A stretch of 64,000 bases of DNA, from the NCBI GenBank assembly GCA_026018925.1, contig JAKSZU010000002.1:12583662-12647661 (forward strand), given 5' to 3'. Source of the DNA: Tupaia tana (taxonomy: Eukaryota > Chordata > Mammalia > Scandentia > Tupaiidae). This document shows, piece after piece, positions 9,541 through 20,762 of this stretch. Each line of letters starts with the position of its first letter. The first letter of the stretch is position 1. Both the position numbers and the translations under genes were made by a program. The notes below the pieces were generated by a model. That model was given only the letters and a program-made list of their open reading frames with translations. It was not told the DNA's origin and made no database searches.

Positions 9541-12500
9541 CCTCCTTCCCACTGTCCTTGCTAGAAAACCCACAGCCTGCAGGTCGGGCGCTGTCTTCTG
9601 TCAGCCATGTCCCTAGAGGAGCCTTCCTGATTCACTTCTTGTAACTTTCTTCCATATATTTTCAATTCTCTATTCAAGTGTAAAACTTTTTTTAAGCTAT
9701 TCTCAATGATAACCTTTTTCTCCCATTGAGTCCTCCATTTCTGCTCATTTGTAATTTTTATCTAGCCTTAGTTTACCCACCTATACATTTTTAAGATTAT
9801 TATTAAAATCATTAAGAAATATCATTCATTGCAGTGTACATTATCTATGAAATTTAAAGGCTAAGTTGTTATCATTGCTGACAGTCCGCCACACGTATGC
9901 TGTGACCTGTGGGGCTGACACAGCTGGGCCAGAACTGCCCTTCACAACAGTGCGTGTTCCTCTGACAGCGATCGATCGGGTCCCAGGAGCTGATTCTAAA
10001 AGCATCACTCAGAGGCCCTGCTGGGACGCCTCTGGCGAGTCTCGGGCAAGCACGGCGTCATCTCTGTCAGGATCCCCTCTAATTTCCCACCTCACAGGGG
10101 TCAGCGAGATGCTGGAGTTCCACAGCCTCCTCGCGGGAGACTTCCACTGTCCCCGCTCATCAGTAAAAGAGTGCTTGTCCCCTTTCTCAACTCCAATCAA
10201 CCTCAAGGGCTACTCGGCTTTTTGCCCTGTGAATTGCTTTTTGTTTTTCATGTTAAACCCAGGGTCCTTTTAGAGATATGTGTCTATAAACCTGGCACAG
10301 GCGGAAACACACCAACAACACCGCAGCCGACCTGGGGAAGCCAGAGACCATTTTTCCTGTGCATCCCATCACTGCAAATGGCGACTCGTGCAGACAACAC
10401 TTCTCACTGCTCTGCTAAGGGACGCCTGGTGCCAGGCAGTGAGGTGGCTGACTGCTGCGTGGACGGGGTGCGGGGACAGTCACAGTCATGTGCCCCACAG
10501 GAAAAATGTCCCCTTTCATGTTTCACTCAGCTGTCACTGAGAATCAAAGCAGGCATTGGTAGTCGCCGTTGTCTGTAGGGTTCCTGTGGTTCACAGCCAG
10601 AGGACCGTCCAGCACTGAAAGCTTATTGTGTGTGATTACTCAGCACCCTCCAAGGTAGCGAGCATTCGCCTTCTGGGTTTGGGTTGGCTTTTTTGCATAC
10701 AGTTTGTGCAAAAGAAAAAAGAAAAAGTTCTTGCTGCCACATCCTCAATTATTCTAATATTTACCACTAATAAAAATATCCACTCATAACGTAAACACTT
10801 CCTAGAAGCCACATGGCTTCCCAGTGTTTGCCAAATGTCCAAATTGAATCTGAAACTCTATCTGCCATCCAACAACTGCCAGGTTTTCTGGGCGTCTTGA
10901 ATAAGCAGTGGCAAGCACTCGTGTCTAAAGAAGGGGCGCGGCCATCTGCCAGCTTAAAACAAAACTAAGGACCGGGGTGGTTCTGGAAGAGACCAGGGGG
11001 CAGAGTCTCCAAAGTCTTCTACGGAACGTGTTCCCTGAGCCCGAGTAGGTCACGACTCGGCCGTGACCATGTCTAGGGGCCTGCACGCCAGACCGAGGGT
11101 CCCTCCCAGGCCTCCTGCTCCATATGATTGTGTCCGGAGACTGAAGCTGTCTAACTTGGACCCTCATTGCATCTTGACATGCGCTAAATGACAGGGCTAA
11201 TAGCATCAAAAAGTTCAAATGTAAGGATTATCTGTTTTTTTAAAGAACATGCACCCATTTCCTCCAAACGTTGTTGAAGCCATTCGTTATAGTTAGCCAG
11301 TTCTGGGACCAAATAGCCAGCTGATAAGCTGAATATCGCCAGCATAAATCTTAACTTACGGCCATGAGTGAGAAGGTCACACATCCATCCTAGTTGTGGG
11401 CATGAGCCCGTTAGAAGGAGGTCCTGACAGCCAGCATGGGGCCAGCTCTCCCCACCTGCTGGCCTACCAGGTCACATTCCTGGTCTTGAGCAAATTCTGA
11501 AGTCCTGGGGCCCTGAGCGGTCTTTGTGGGGTGTGCAGAGGGTGTAGGATGCCAGGTCACGCAGACATAGCAACCCAGCTGAAGTTTCTGTGGTTTCCCA
11601 GCAGCCGACGTCGACTGTAAATGTGAATTTGCTCAAGTTAATTGTGAGCCGGCTCTACGGCGGCTCACAGCTGCGTCGGCCCCTCGGTGCAAACTGAAGT
11701 CTGAGTGAGAAAGGGCTGCTGTTTACATGGAGGGGTCTTTCATGCCAAATCAACATGGCCCCCTTTTGTTCCTCTCCAAGGGGAGGTGCTGGCAGCTGGC
11801 TGGTCTGGGGCGAGTTCTTCGTAAGGTGCTGGTCAGTCCACACCCTCCTGGCCCGGGTGGGTTTCTGCCACTGTGGATGCTGGTGCCACACCCTCTAGAC
11901 CTCATCCCTCAGGACCACTGCTTCTGTGACTAAGTGGTGGCATTCTTCCAAGCGGCCATAAGGCGCTAGACACATTTCTCTAACCATCACCTTGTCCATG
12001 GCAGGAGATGACAGTTACACTGTTTTTCTCCCCTTATGATATATCTGTCCATCCTGTACAATTAAACAATAGCAAAGGAAGCAACACAAAATTCATATTA
12101 ATAAAAACAGAGGCGGTCAACAACAGACTGACCTTTTACCAATTCCACACCATGTGCCACAAGACTGAGCTTGCATCATAACCACTGAAAACTCGGAAGT
12201 AAGGAAGAGGAGGAGTTTTGCCCACTGCCTGCCTTGTGAGGAGACAGACTGTAACAGTGCTCGGCTCGAAGCTAACCAGCAGCCCAAGTGCCCAGAACCT
12301 CAGAGACGGGACTCTGCTCCCTGCGCCCTGCTCCTGCCGCGGAGTTTGGGGAGGGCACTGCATTTTACCTTTTTTTTTAGAATGATGTGTATTGGGGAAA
12401 GCCGGGACAGCAAAGTCTTTCCTGAGGACTTCCGAAACCTTACCCTGCACCCTGAAGCCTGACGCATGTTCTGTGCCTGCTTAAAAGCAGCCATGACCTC

Positions 12501-12904
12501 GTAAATCACAAGGCTCAGCATCTTAGTGGATGCTAGCCTGGTTTACCAATATGCAATCGAAGTCAGCAACAGCCTGAGCAGACGAAGCACGCGTTTCCCA
12601 GGGCTCCTCATTTTAAACAGATTCCTTGGGTAACTTTCAGACCCAGCGCCCTCCTCGGCTGTCCGTGACTCTCACCGGCTAGGGAACGGGCGAGGTGACG
12701 GATTCCCATTGCTGGGCCATCCTACGCTGCCGTCCTTAGGACTGACCTCCACAGGAGAAGTCAAGGCACAAGTCACAGTGGGGCGACTCGTTCTCGGCAC
12801 GTGACCTTGAATATAAACATCGTGACTCCCAGACTGCCAGGACATCTGAGGCATATGCAGTGAAATATCAGAAATGGGTCAATAATCATCATGAGTTAGT
12901 CCGA
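9541..12904. other. 3.4 kb of largely unique sequence
   Basis: I recognise no SINE, LINE, LTR or gene in this stretch, the longest repeat-poor one in the first 20 kb. Overlapping ORFs at about 9866-10578 have no recognisable domain. A 66-codon minus-strand ORF at 11184-11384 has a protein-like composition and is discussed as a finding. Moderately GC-rich parts alternate with AT-rich parts. Confidence 0.4.
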
Positions 12905-13020
12905 AGGAGGCAGCGAGACTTGACTTGGGGCCTTTATCATTTACTAACCAAGTGACTTTGGGTAAATGATGGCCTTTTGATGCTTCTAAAAATGGAATAA
13001 CAAGAATATCAGCTCTGATT
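12905..13020 (+). mobile_element. MIR SINE fragment
   Basis: TTTACTAACCAAGTGACTTTGGGTAAATGA matches the MIR core region (ctagctgtgtgaccttgggcaag). A decayed 'cctcagtttcc'-like region and an AATGGAATAA stretch follow. This is an old mammal-wide repeat. Confidence 0.6.
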
Positions 13021-13379
13021 ATTTGTACATTGCTGCTATTTGATGGAGGCAGAAAGACCCAGCTGGGCCCAGCAGCTGTCTCGGAAGCCTTTCACATCTG
13101 TGAATGCTGAGCCTGGTTCTCGCTCTTCCTCCTCCACGCCACGGAGCGCCCAGGTGCATTTCCCCGCTCGCCTCTCAAGGACCACACGAGCTAGGTGTGC
13201 TCCTTCCCACAAGTGAACCATGCTCCAACAGAGGAGGCAGCTCACTGGGAAGGCCAGGGCCTGCTCAGCAAGATGGGCAGTCTCTGGCTGTGATCACAAA
13301 TGTTCCATGCTTTGTAGAACATTCCACAGGACAAGTCGGTGACCAGCTGCAAGCCAGGCATCATTCCAGGGCATGACCT

Positions 13380-13714
13380 CTGACCAAGACAGACAGAGGA
13401 AGGTGGAGGTTAGTAGTGGTGGGAGGACAGTGAGCAAGGAAGCACACCAATGGGAAGGGGATTCCAGATGGCAGAGACTGGTAAGCAGAGAACAAAATAC
13501 AGGAGGGCTAGAGGGTGGCCAGGGGGCTGAGGGAGGGCCAAGCTACGACAAGAACCAGCCTGGGGGAGCAGAGGTGAGATCTGCACCTGGGCCAAGCGGC
13601 AGCCAGGAGCTGGCAGAGGAGGGGGAGCATCTGCGGAAAAGCATGAGGCCCGTGTGCTCAGAGACTGAGGGGCATTTGGGAAGTGGGTCAGGCCCGCAGG
13701 ATTGGAGAAGGTGC
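13380..13714 (+). mobile_element. Possible L2 LINE fragment, host site of the L1 insertion
   Basis: GGAAGGGGATTCCAGATGGC...AAGCAGAGAACAAAATAC resembles the L2 3' region (agcattccaggcagagggaacagcaagtgcaaa). The L1 at 13731 interrupts it. Weak alignment by eye. Confidence 0.4.
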
Positions 13715-13730
13715 AGAAGAGAGGGCTTCA
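13715..13730 (+). repeat. Left target-site duplication of the L1
   Basis: AGAAGAGAGGGCTTCA is repeated exactly at 16357-16372. The inferred first-strand nick, TTCT/GC on the bottom strand, is a tolerable variant of the L1 endonuclease TTTT/AA site. Confidence 0.95.
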
Positions 13731-13736
13731 CCTCTA

Positions 13737-16010
13737 TCACCCTTATCCTTAAAACAGATAAGGACAGGACAAGGAAGGAAAACTATAGACCAATATCCCT
13801 GATGAATATAGACGTGAAGATTCTCAACAAGGTACTAGTAAATCGTATACAACAACTTATAAAAAAGATTATACATCATGATCAGGTAGGCTTTATCCCA
13901 GGAATGCAAGGTTGGTTCAACATACGCAAAACCATAAATGTAATACACCATATTAATAGGAAGAAAGATAAAAACCATATGGTCATATCAATTGATGCAG
14001 AAAAGGCATTTGATAAGATACAACATCCCTTCATGATCAAGACTCTCGGCAAAATTGGCATAGAAAGGTCATTTCTCAACACAATAAAGGCTATCTATGA
14101 AAAACCCATAGCGAACATCATCCTCAATGGAGAAAAACTGAAAGCTTTTCCACTAAAAACAGGTACAAGACAAGGATGTCCACTTTCTCCACTCCTCTTC
14201 AATATAGTACTAGAAGTCTTGGCCATTGCAGAAAAGAGGAAAAGATAAAAGGCATTCAAATAGGAAAAGAAGAGGTGAAACTCTCTATTTGCAGATGACA
14301 TGATTGTATACATAGAAGACCCAATGGTTTCCATAAAAAATTTCTGGAAGTAATACATGAATACAGTAAAGTTGCAGGATACAAAATTAATATCCAGAAA
14401 TCTATAACATTTCTGTATACGAACAACAGGCAGACTGAGATAGAACTGAAAAAAGTTGTTCCATTTACCATAGCCACAAAAAGTATAAGATACTTAGGGA
14501 TAAATCTAACTAAAGAAGTTAAAGACCTCCACAAGATCAACTATGAGAAGATAAAAAAAGAAATTGAAAATGACACAAAAAAAGTGGAAGGACATCCCAT
14601 GTTCCTGGATTGGAAGAATTAATATAATCAAAATGGCAATTTTACCCAAATTAATCTACCTATTTAATGCAATGCCAATCAAAGTACCAGACACATTCTT
14701 CACAGATCTAGGAAAGACAATCATAAAGTTTGTCTGGAATCATAAAAGACCCTGTATTGCCAAAGCAGTTCTACACAAGAAGAGTGGAGTGGGCAGCATC
14801 TCACTCCCTGACCCAAAAATATACTACAAAGCTGTAGTAATCAAAACAGCATGGTACTGGCACAGGAACAGACAGGTGGAACAGAATAGAGTCCCCAGAA
14901 ATGAATGCTCAAACATACAGCCAACTGATTTTTGACAAGGGGTACCAGTCAATTCAGTGGGAAAAGGAAAACCTCTTCAGCAAATGGTGCTGGCAAAACT
15001 GGATCTCCACTTGCAGAAAGATGAATCTGAACCCCTACCTCTCACCTTTGACAAAAATAAAGTCAAGGTGGATCAAAGATCTAAATCTAAGACCTCAAAC
15101 TATAAAACATCGGGGAAAACACCAGGGAAAATCTGGGAGACATTGGGGTAGGGAAAAACTTCTTAAATAAGACTCCCAATGCACAGTCTATGATCCCTAA
15201 AATAGATAAGTGGGATTACATCAGACTAAGAAGTTTCTGCATGGCAAAAGACACAGTGATTAGTGTGAACAGACAGCCCTCAGAATGGGAAAATATTTTT
15301 GTAAACTATGCATCAGACAAGGGACTGATAACCATAATTCACAAGGAACTCAAGCAGCTGTTCCGGAAAAAGACAATCAATCGTATTAAAAGATGGGAGA
15401 ATGAATTGAAAAAACCACTCTCTAAAGATGACATACAAATAGCTAAAAGGCATATGAAAAAATGCTCAACATCCCTCATTGTAAGAGAAATGCATATCAA
15501 AACAACAATGAGATATCACCTAACCCCAGTCAGAATGTCTAAGATTAAAAAAACAAAAAATGATAAGTGCTGGAGGAGGTATGGTGAAAAGGGAACTCTC
15601 TTACACTGCTGGTGGGATTGTAAATTGGTCCAACCACTGTGGAGAACAATTTGGAGATTTCTCCAAAATCTACAAGTAGAACTACCATATGATCCAGCAA
15701 TCCCACTCCTTGGTAGTGGGACAAAAGAATACTTAATTGAAAAAGTGCTTGCACATCAATGTTTATTGCGGCACTTTTCACAATTGCTAAGTCATGGAAA
15801 CAATCTAAATGCCCACGAATTGATGAATGGTTAGAAAAACTGTGGCACATATACTCAATGGAATACTATTCATCCATAAAAAACAACAAAACCCTGGCTT
15901 TTGAAAGGAAGTGGATGAATATGGAAGACTTACTGCTGAGTGAAGCAAGCCATGCTATGAAGGAGAGGCATTGTATGTCCCCACTTAATATATACCAAGT
16001 GTCTGAACTC

Positions 16011-16013
<3 letters not shown>
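13737..16013 (+). pseudogene. L1 ORF2 reverse-transcriptase remnant, frameshifted
   Basis: L1 ORF2 encodes the endonuclease/reverse transcriptase that copies L1 RNA at the target site. This copy keeps the reverse-transcriptase blocks [25 protein letters not shown] and [14 protein letters not shown] within 13737-14248, and the catalytic FADD at 14288-14299. It then keeps the thumb and C-terminal region to a stop at about 16013. The reading frame changes several times: frame 2 to 14248, FADD back in frame 2 after a damaged stretch, frame 2 at 14564-14935, then frames 3, 1 and 3. It is therefore non-functional. The 291-codon ORF at 13373-14248 is a chance fusion of about 119 host codons to the L1 part. 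Confidence 0.93.
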
Positions 16014-16081
<68 letters not shown>

Positions 16082-16140
16082 TTAGAATATATATATATAT
16101 ATTTAGAATATATATATATATAGAATATATATATATATAT
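16014..16140. repeat. (TA)n with (TG)n, inside the L1 3'UTR
   Basis: TA repeats of about 36 bp, a GT block and further TA blocks separated by TTTAGAATA units. The tract begins where ORF2 ends. Confidence 0.95.
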
Positions 16141-16356
16141 GAAACCATACTGCTTCTGCTGTTATAGAGTTATAAAATTATACAAAATTATAAGACATAT
16201 TTTGAACATTATCTGTAAAATTCAGTATTTTGAAATTTTGAAAGTTGTTTGTAAACTGTCAAGAATTATGGAGTATGAGCTAAAATTCTTTGCTATGTAA
16301 AGTAAATGTTTGTGGAAAAATGTAAAAATAAATAAATGAAAGGAAAAAAAAAAAGA

Positions 16357-16372
16357 AGAAGAGAGGGCTTCA
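16357..16372 (+). repeat. Right target-site duplication of the L1
   Basis: An exact copy of 13715-13730, directly after the L1 A tail. It allows exact reconstruction of the empty site. Confidence 0.95.
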
Positions 16373-16585
16373 GAGATAAAAGCAGGGTTTCTCTGTTTGG
16401 ATAGACCTAACTGAGCAGGTACATCGAATGTGTGGGGCTGAAGCTCATGGGCAGGGCAGGAGATTTAAAAATCAAACAAAACAAATCCGCCTATAGATTT
16501 CAGACACCCAGGAGGTTTGGGCCTCACCAAATCTCTTAAACTCAAGGGATTCTGCACACATCAGATAGGTCAGGAGACCCAAAGT

Positions 16586-17144
16586 GTATGGCATCATTTT
16601 TTGTTTGTTTGTTTTTAGAAAGATTTTTGCTGGGAACCAGCAGTTAGCGTAATGGCTATGTCGCTGGACTCCCACGTAGTCGACCGCGGTTCGAGTCTCG
16701 GACCTGGTGGCTTAAACTCACGCCGGGCGCGTGTGCATGCGTGCCCAAGATCCCGAGAGGAGAATGGAGGAGAAGGGATTGTGGCATGACCATCCCCTCT
16801 GGGGGGTGATTTCTCGCTTTCTGTCTCTGTGTCTCTCTCTGTCTGTCTGGCGAGCGCACGCGCCCTATAGCGAAAACCTCTCCAAAAAAAAAAAGAAAGA
16901 TTTTTGCTATAGGGCAAATGTGCTTGCTGGAGAGATAGAAAGCAAAAAATCACCCCCCGGGGGGATGGCCACAACACAATCCCTTTTCCTCCACTCTCCT
17001 TTTGGGATTTTGGGCACGCACACACATGTGCCTGGTGTGAGTTTTAAGCTGCTGGGCCTGGGATTCAAACCATGGTCAACTACATGGAAGTCCAATGATA
17101 TAACCATTACACCATCTACTGGTCCCCGTACGTCATCATTTTTT
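16586..17144 (-). mobile_element. Older CYN-like SINE, split by a younger SINE
   Basis: The minus-strand element runs from GGGGACCAGTAGATGGTGTAATGG at 17126 back to its tail at about 16603. It carries TCCCCCCGGGGGGAT and TTTGCCCTATAGC and has lost many CpGs. A younger plus-strand SINE sits at the junction of its body and T-rich tail. Flanking 17-bp segments at 16586-16602 and 17128-17144 (shared CATCATTTTTT) are its decayed target-site duplication, 15 of 17 identical. Confidence 0.88.
16632..16893 (+). mobile_element. Young CYN-like SINE, nested insertion
   Basis: A full-length element from GGGAACCAGCAGTTAGCG to an A11 tail, with B box GGTTCGAGTC and CpG-rich GCGAGCGCACGCGCCC intact. A perfect 15-bp target-site duplication AGAAAGATTTTTGCT lies at 16617-16631 and 16894-16908, inside the older SINE. 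Confidence 0.95.
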
Positions 17145-17499
17145 AAAAATTTCTAAGTACCCTTGAGAAATGTTATGTGCTAGCAATTCAACATTAGTAA
17201 TTGTGTGAAGTAAATATCCTTTTAGTTTCTCATAACACAGGGGATAGAGAACTAGGAGGTAAAAGGTGTTCATAGTCCTGAAGAAATGAAGGTGTAAGTT
17301 AGGACAAGGGCAGGCAGGCCCAGGTGAGGGCAGAGGAACCGCAACTGGTGTCAGTGACAAGTGGCCGCTGTCATGGTTGTGATTTCTGCAGACTTTCTTT
17401 AAAAACAAGCTGGAGCGTTGTGCCGTGCTGCACGGGGTGTGCGCAGTCAGCAGAGGGGCGGCTGCAGCGAGGCGGGTTAGCACGCTTTCTATCACGTGG
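17128..17499. other. Non-repetitive sequence
   Basis: No gene or nameable repeat; separates the nested SINE pair from the L1 relic. Confidence 0.4.
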
Positions 17500-17849
17500 T
17501 TTCTCTCTTCGTAAGGAGGGCAGCTGCCATCTACTACTTAGCGAAGTCCCTGGGACCGTACCACTGCGTTACCCAGCCTTCACGGGGCACCTCTGCTCTC
17601 TGGACTGGCTCATCCTACGTGTCTGCGATTCTGTGTCTTCTGACCCGCGCTTCCCAATTCTTTCTCTCCCCTGGTAACTTGGCTGTCGTCTCTGTCTCTG
17701 TGTATCTGACCTTTTCTTCAGATGCCACATGAGATCACACAGTTTTTCCTTTCTGTGACTGGCTTATTTCACCTAGCACGATGTCCTCCAGGCACACCCA
17801 TGGCGTGCCACGTGGCAGGATCTCCTTGTTTAGCTGAATAATATTCCAT

Positions 17850-18000
17850 TTTGTATATATCACATATATGCTGTATCTATGGTATGTAAAATACATAGTA
17901 ATGGTATAGACTAATATTACGTGGAATTACATACAATATATGTTATAGGTATAAAATGGAATTTTATTTATATATAATACTATGTATTATATATACACAG

Positions 18001-18032
<32 letters not shown>

Positions 18033-18290
18033 TACATAGTATTAATTTATATGTATTATATAATACATAGTATATATACTATACATATTATATATAATAA
18101 TGTATATATAATACATAGTACATAGTATATATACTATACATATTATATATAATCATGTATATATAATACATAGTATATATATAATATGAATAATGTATAT
18201 ATATAATATGTATTATATATAAATTAATACTATAATATATATACTATGGATTATATTTACATAGTATTAAATATATTTCATATGCATATG
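17850..18290. repeat. AT-rich low-complexity block with a 55-bp tandem duplication
   Basis: Built of TATATA, ACATAGTA and TACTATACATA words. A 55-bp unit at 18066-18120 is repeated at 18121-18175 with a single difference. Many words are self-complementary, so the strand can fold into hairpins. It grew from the short (GTATATA) stretch of the L1. Confidence 0.9.
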
Positions 18291-18524
18291 AGAATAGTTT
18301 GGATTGGCATTTGTTACTGTCACATAGACATACCCACCCCCTCTCCCCCATTCCCTTTTCCCACTCTTCCATCGGCAGGCTCAGGTCCCTTCCGTATCTT
18401 GGCTATTGTCAATAGTGCTGCAGTGAACATGGGAGCACAGAAACCTCTATGAGGTGGGAATTTCCTCCCTTTGGGTGTGTAGCCAGAAGAGGGATTGCTG
18501 AGGATATGGTAGTTCTATTTTTAG

Positions 18525-18722
18525 GTTTTTGCACTCACTAGAGAGAGACAAAGAGAAGGGAAGTGAGAAATCACCTTCCAGGGAGTGTGGCCATGCCACA
18601 GTCCCTTCTCTTCATTCTCCTCTCATGATTTTGGGCACACACGTGCATGTGCCCAGCCAGATTTTCAAGCCACCAGGTCTGGGACTCAAGCTACAGTCAA
18701 CCAGCCCAGTGCCCCACCTGCG
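18525..18722 (-). mobile_element. Old CYN-like SINE inserted in L1
   Basis: The minus strand reads B-box-like GCTTGAGTCCCAGACCTGG, then TCAAAATCTGGCTGGGCACATG, and ends near GTGCAAAAACC. The L1 resumes with a repeat of the target (AGTTCTATTTTTAG at about 18511 against AGTTCTACTTTTGC at about 18727). The tRNA-like head is truncated. Confidence 0.65.
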
Positions 18723-18880
18723 GCCGAGCAGTTCTACTTTTGCTTCCCTGGGAGTCTCCACACCGTTCTCCAGGATGGAGATGCTGTGCCAGCATACACC
18801 TGCCCACTGCCAGAGCTTCTTCATTCATTCAGTAAAAGGGCATTGTTAGCACTCGATCCAAAGTTCTGACCCTTGCCTTT

Positions 18881-19694
18881 CTCAAAACTGGTGGGCTTGG
18901 GGTCATGTCCAATTCAGCAGCAAGTGTTCCAAGACTGAAGCATATGAGAATCACTTAGAAGAGGATTACATTAAGTTCGTAAAGGTTAATGACGTAAGTA
19001 AAGAGGATGGCGGTCGCCAGAGGCCTGTTTGCACAGTGCCACCAGAGCCATCCCCTGGATGAGCCACCGCCTCGTAGAGCCAACTGCTGGGTCTTTCCGC
19101 GCCCGAGTTCTGACGTAGCGATGGTCTGTGCGATGCTCTAGCTCCCAAACCATGGACTGTTCATCTTCTAAGGGACAGCTCAGCAGCGCCTTCCTTGAAT
19201 GCACATAGACGTGTGCAAGCTGTAGGAAGAGGCAGGCGCCATTGGAAGGGGTCTGGCTCCGATCAGGACAAAAGGCAAAATGTCTAATGCAGTTACCACA
19301 TTAAAACCCTGAGCGGTCACTTCAGACATCAGCCGAGTCACAGGGAGATGGGGATGAGCGTGGAAAGTAGGACTAAGTTTGGAGACTTATGTCCAGTGAT
19401 GTCGTGAGTGACTGTGAGTGTGTGGGTGGGGAGTCAGTGTGTGTGACATGGGTGTGTTTCTTCTCTCTTACTGGTCGGTTCTGTTCAAATTCCAGGAGCT
19501 ACATAGAAAGATAATGCTAAAGAAATCAGAAAATATGAAAAATAGATGAGTTCTTGTGATATTTTTAAGAAATAAAATTCTATTAATAAAATATAATTAG
19601 TTGGATTCCAAGCTGTTTGAAAGTTTCAGAACAAATGTCTAAATGTCTGTCTAAAAATTAAAAGATTTTAGGGGTAGGAGGGAAATTGCCAATG
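18881..19694. other. Non-repetitive sequence
   Basis: No gene or clear repeat. A GTGTG/GAGTG-rich patch lies at about 19405-19455. Confidence 0.4.
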
Positions 19695-19800
19695 GTCTCT
19701 CCAGACCCTCTTGTTTTACACCAGAGGAAACCAGGCTCGAAGCACTTCCCGTTCCGTCTAAGGTCACACAGTGAGGTGGCCATCAGCTCCAAGCCAGCAT
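19695..19800 (-). mobile_element. MIR SINE fragment
   Basis: TTTTACACCAGAGGAAACCAGGCTCGAAGC...TAAGGTCACACAGTGAGGTGGC is the MIR reverse-complement core (acagatgaggaaactgaggc...aaggtcacacagc). Confidence 0.65.
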
Positions 19801-20260
19801 TACGCCCTCCGCGGCCCAGGGTTTGAAACTGCACGCTCTAGTTATAATGGAGTGTGTGGTATCAGGGCCAGAGTAATAGTAGGTGGGATTAAGCCACACA
19901 CAACTATCTTCCTCACCAGGGGCCGTCCCAGGTCCGAAGTTCACTATGGGATGATGGTCTTTGGGCAAATACATTTCTGAGGTGGCCTCTCCTCACACGG
20001 AATGTCCCCGCCAGTGCAGCAGAGCCCTGAGCTCTGAGCGGGAGGAATTCAGGGTTCCTGGCACTGAGACGCTCCACGGTGACCACAGTGGGGGCTGCAG
20101 AGGCATCCTAAAGGGGAACGTGCACACGAGGGGCAGGAGTGGGGTGCCTGCATTGCCCTGCACGCCCAGAGAGTTGCCTGTGCCTCTCTGTCATGGCACA
20201 GGTGTGTGGCAATGAGAGCAATGTCAATACTGCTTTCTGGAAACTTAGAATGCCCATTCA
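19801..20260. other. Non-repetitive sequence
   Basis: Short overlapping ORFs only, with no recognisable feature. Confidence 0.4.
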
Positions 20261-20440
20261 GAGGCCGGATGGTAGAGCAGCGGCAAACAGCTCCCTACAG
20301 GCAGACCCACACGTCCAGAGACCTCCCTGAGAACCCAGGGCACGGGTGTGCCCTGAACCTAGGGCTGGCTAAGGCTGGGGCGGATCACGGTGCCAGGACC
20401 CTGCTCAGGGGTGCTGCCTGGGTGAATAAACTCTAAAAAA
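20261..20440 (+). mobile_element. SINE, third (GGCTGG) family
   Basis: The head GGCCGGATGGTAGAGCAGCG, then CCTCCCTGAGAACCCAGGGC, GGGCTGGCTAAGGCTGGGGC and a short GTGAATAAACTCTAAAAAA tail. It lacks the long CT tract of the copy at 7565. Confidence 0.6.
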
Positions 20441-20486
20441 CCATCTCCTTCATCACATATTTTTGATTGTAAAACTGCCATCTGGG

Positions 20487-20762
20487 GCCTGCCCCACAGC
20501 CTAGTGGTTAAGAGAGCCAGATCCCAAATGGCCAACCCTGTGGTTCAAATCCCAGCCCTGTCAGCTTAAGAAACACACCAGGTCCATGTGCGTGTGTGCC
20601 CCAAATCCTGGCAGGATGGAGAAGTGGAAGAGCAGGGATTGGTGTGACCATGCCCCACTGAGGGGGGTGCATTCTCACTCTCCCTTTCTCTCTATCTCTT
20701 TTTATCTCCCTGGGGAGCACACGTCCTCTCTGGCAAATTAAAAAGAAAAGAAAAAAAAAAAA
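20487..20762 (+). mobile_element. Old CYN-like SINE, 'gccagatccc' subfamily
   Basis: The head is GGGGCCTGCCCCACAGCCTAG, then GGTTAAGAGAGCCAGATCCC, B box GGTTCAAATCCC and the full body with an A-rich tail. The flanks AACTGCCATCTG and AGCTGACATCTG are probably a decayed target-site duplication. It is a GTGGTTAAG-headed variant, closer to an ordinary tRNA D-arm than the young copies. Confidence 0.75.

Larger units (their letters stand above)
13731..16356 (+). mobile_element. LINE-1 insertion, 5'-truncated, complete 3' end
   Basis: The element lacks the 5'UTR, ORF1 and the ORF2 endonuclease, and starts just before the reverse-transcriptase core. It then runs through the ORF2 C-terminal region, a 3'UTR of about 340 bp with a large (TA)n tract, and an A-rich tail at about 16315-16356. 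A perfect 16-bp target-site duplication brackets it, so it is a single target-primed reverse-transcription event. It broke an older L2-like sequence. ORF2 protein similarity is still easy to read, so it is younger than the L1 at 17500 and 36668. Confidence 0.95.
17500..18880 (-). mobile_element. Old L1 3' fragment with AT expansion and SINE insertion
   Basis: The plus strand carries L1 reverse-complement words: GACTGGCTTATTTCACCTAGC, ATGTCCTCCAGGCACACCCA, GCTGAATAATATTCCATTTTGTATA, then TTGGCTATTGTCAATAGTGCTG and CACACCGTTCTCCAGGATGG. These span the end of ORF2. An AT-rich block (17850-18290) and a SINE (18525-18722) interrupt it. The far end towards 17500 is uncertain. Confidence 0.75.

Noticed and set aside
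13373..14248. 291-codon ORF as a novel fusion gene
   Set aside because: The first part is pre-insertion host DNA; the second is L1 reverse transcriptase. The frame is open across the junction by chance and closes at once.
16632..16710. Functional tRNA gene
   Set aside because: The tRNA-like heads belong to many dispersed SINE copies, do not fold to a clear cloverleaf by eye and have A tails.
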